Of a stretch of 6,482 nt of DNA, positions 5,914 through 6,482 are shown one piece after another. Positions within the stretch are counted from its first letter, which is position 1; every line of letters begins with the position of its first letter. The DNA lies in NCBI GenBank assembly GCA_041690995.1, contig JBEPVM010000066.1:1-6482 (forward strand), in the 5' to 3' direction. The stretch is from UBA4722 sp041690995 (GTDB lineage: Bacteria > Pseudomonadota > Gammaproteobacteria > DSM-16500). The position numbers and the translations under genes were made by a program. The notes under the pieces are model-generated. The model did no database searches and was not told the DNA's origin. It saw nothing but the letters and a program-made list of their open reading frames with translations.

Positions 5914-6482
5914 ATGACAGGCTCTTTTGAAAAACAGGCGAGTAAGCGAATAACAAACGCATCTATTATCTATAAACGATTATTTAACTACGTACGTTGT
6001 TATTGGGTTGCACTTATTATTGCGATGATAGCAGGGATGGCTTACTCTGGAATTGATGCGTGGTTTGTTTATTTTTTAAAGCCTTTATTGAATCAAGGAT
6101 TGGTTGAAAAAAATCGGCATTTTCTGAAATGGGCGCCTGTATTAGTGCTGGGTGCATTTGTGTCTCGTGGTTTGGCAAATTTCTTTTCTACTTATAATAT
6201 TGCATGGGTGTCACGTAATGTCATTAGGCGGTTACGAGTGGATTTATTTGCTCATTTACAGCGTTTACCTGCACGTTTTTATGATCATGCTACATCAGGC
6301 CAGGTACTCTCTGTTATTTTATACAATGTAGAACAAGTCGCGAATGCAGGGGCGGATGTGTTAAGTACAGCCATCCAATCTTCTTTTTTGATTGTCGGAT
6401 TGTTAATCGTGATGTTTTCTATTAGTTGGAAATTATCACTCATCTATTTTATCGTGATTCCATTGGTCACTGTGATTATGCG
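5914..6482 (+). CDS. msbA: Lipid A export ABC transporter MsbA, N-terminal part
   Basis: The frame starts at ATG 5914 (MTGSFEKQASKRI) and runs off the window after 189 codons, roughly a third of the usual ~580. MsbA is an inner-membrane homodimeric ABC exporter that flips lipid A core to the periplasmic leaflet using ATP. Visible are TM1 at about 31-53, ending in FLKPLLNQG (Escherichia coli MsbA LLKPLLDDG), and TM2 at about 72-94 with VSRGLANFFSTYNIAWVS. Next comes the intracellular segment RLRVDLFAHLQRLPARFYDH and TSGQVLS, matching FFDKQSTGTLLS, then EQVANAGAD, TM3 at about 148-168 and TM4 from about 171. The nucleotide-binding domain lies outside the window. The ribosome binding site is weak. 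MsbA is more likely than another exporter because the KPLL and SEQVA-like motifs align directly. Confidence 0.93.
   Translation, partial: MTGSFEKQASKRITNASIIYKRLFNYVRCYWVALIIAMIAGMAYSGIDAWFVYFLKPLLNQGLVEKNRHFLKWAPVLVLGAFVSRGLANFFSTYNIAWVSRNVIRRLRVDLFAHLQRLPARFYDHATSGQVLSVILYNVEQVANAGADVLSTAIQSSFLIVGLLIVMFSISWKLSLIYFIVIPLVTVIM

Overview
The window looks like chromosome of an AT-rich gammaproteobacterium. Encoded protein styles (DapE, DapD, a DUF1460 protein, MsbA), fragments of a 'ttcgcgggaatgaca' interspersed repeat, and a large orphan protein with effector-like traits suggest Legionellales, perhaps a Coxiellaceae relative such as Rickettsiella or Diplorickettsia. The genus is an inference from memory; no search was possible.

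Layout. Positions 1-218 hold a repeat remnant and the dapE promoter. dapE (219-1349, +) encodes succinyl-diaminopimelate desuccinylase. It is followed by a toxin-antitoxin scar: the last ~20 codons of a RelE-type toxin (1413-1475), overlapping by four bases an intact Phd-like/XRE antitoxin gene (1472-1834). Positions 1845-2304 are a chimeric pseudogene: the last 27 codons of a second dapD copy (minus sense) joined to a twice-deleted second copy of dapE (plus sense). A 546-residue protein of unknown function, a candidate secreted effector, is on the minus strand (2306-3946). Behind it, 4049-4101 keeps a decayed copy of the antitoxin gene's 3' end. Then come dapD (4113-4934, -) and, 16 bp upstream in the same operon, a DUF1460 amidase-like gene (4951-5844, -). 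A 69-bp divergent promoter region separates this from msbA (5914 to the window edge, +).

How it fits together. DapD and DapE act two steps apart in the succinylase branch of lysine/meso-diaminopimelate synthesis. The DUF1460 protein is probably a peptidoglycan-active enzyme and MsbA exports lipid A core, so the outer parts of the window are an envelope-biogenesis neighbourhood. The stretch between dapE and dapD is accessory DNA.

Most interesting result. The dapE/dapD interval is a doubled locus. The order is dapE, antitoxin, dapD', 'dapE', effector candidate, antitoxin remnant, dapD. This is what remains when a dapE-antitoxin-dapD unit is present twice in tandem and the second copy is interrupted. 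The duplicated parts differ in age: the dapD end, the dapE end and the antitoxin end differ by roughly 9-20 percent, mostly by silent or conservative changes, while a 280-bp dapE core is identical by eye. This implies either merging of two diverged versions of the locus plus recent gene conversion, or repeated recombination at a locus that hosts a toxin-antitoxin module and an effector-like gene.
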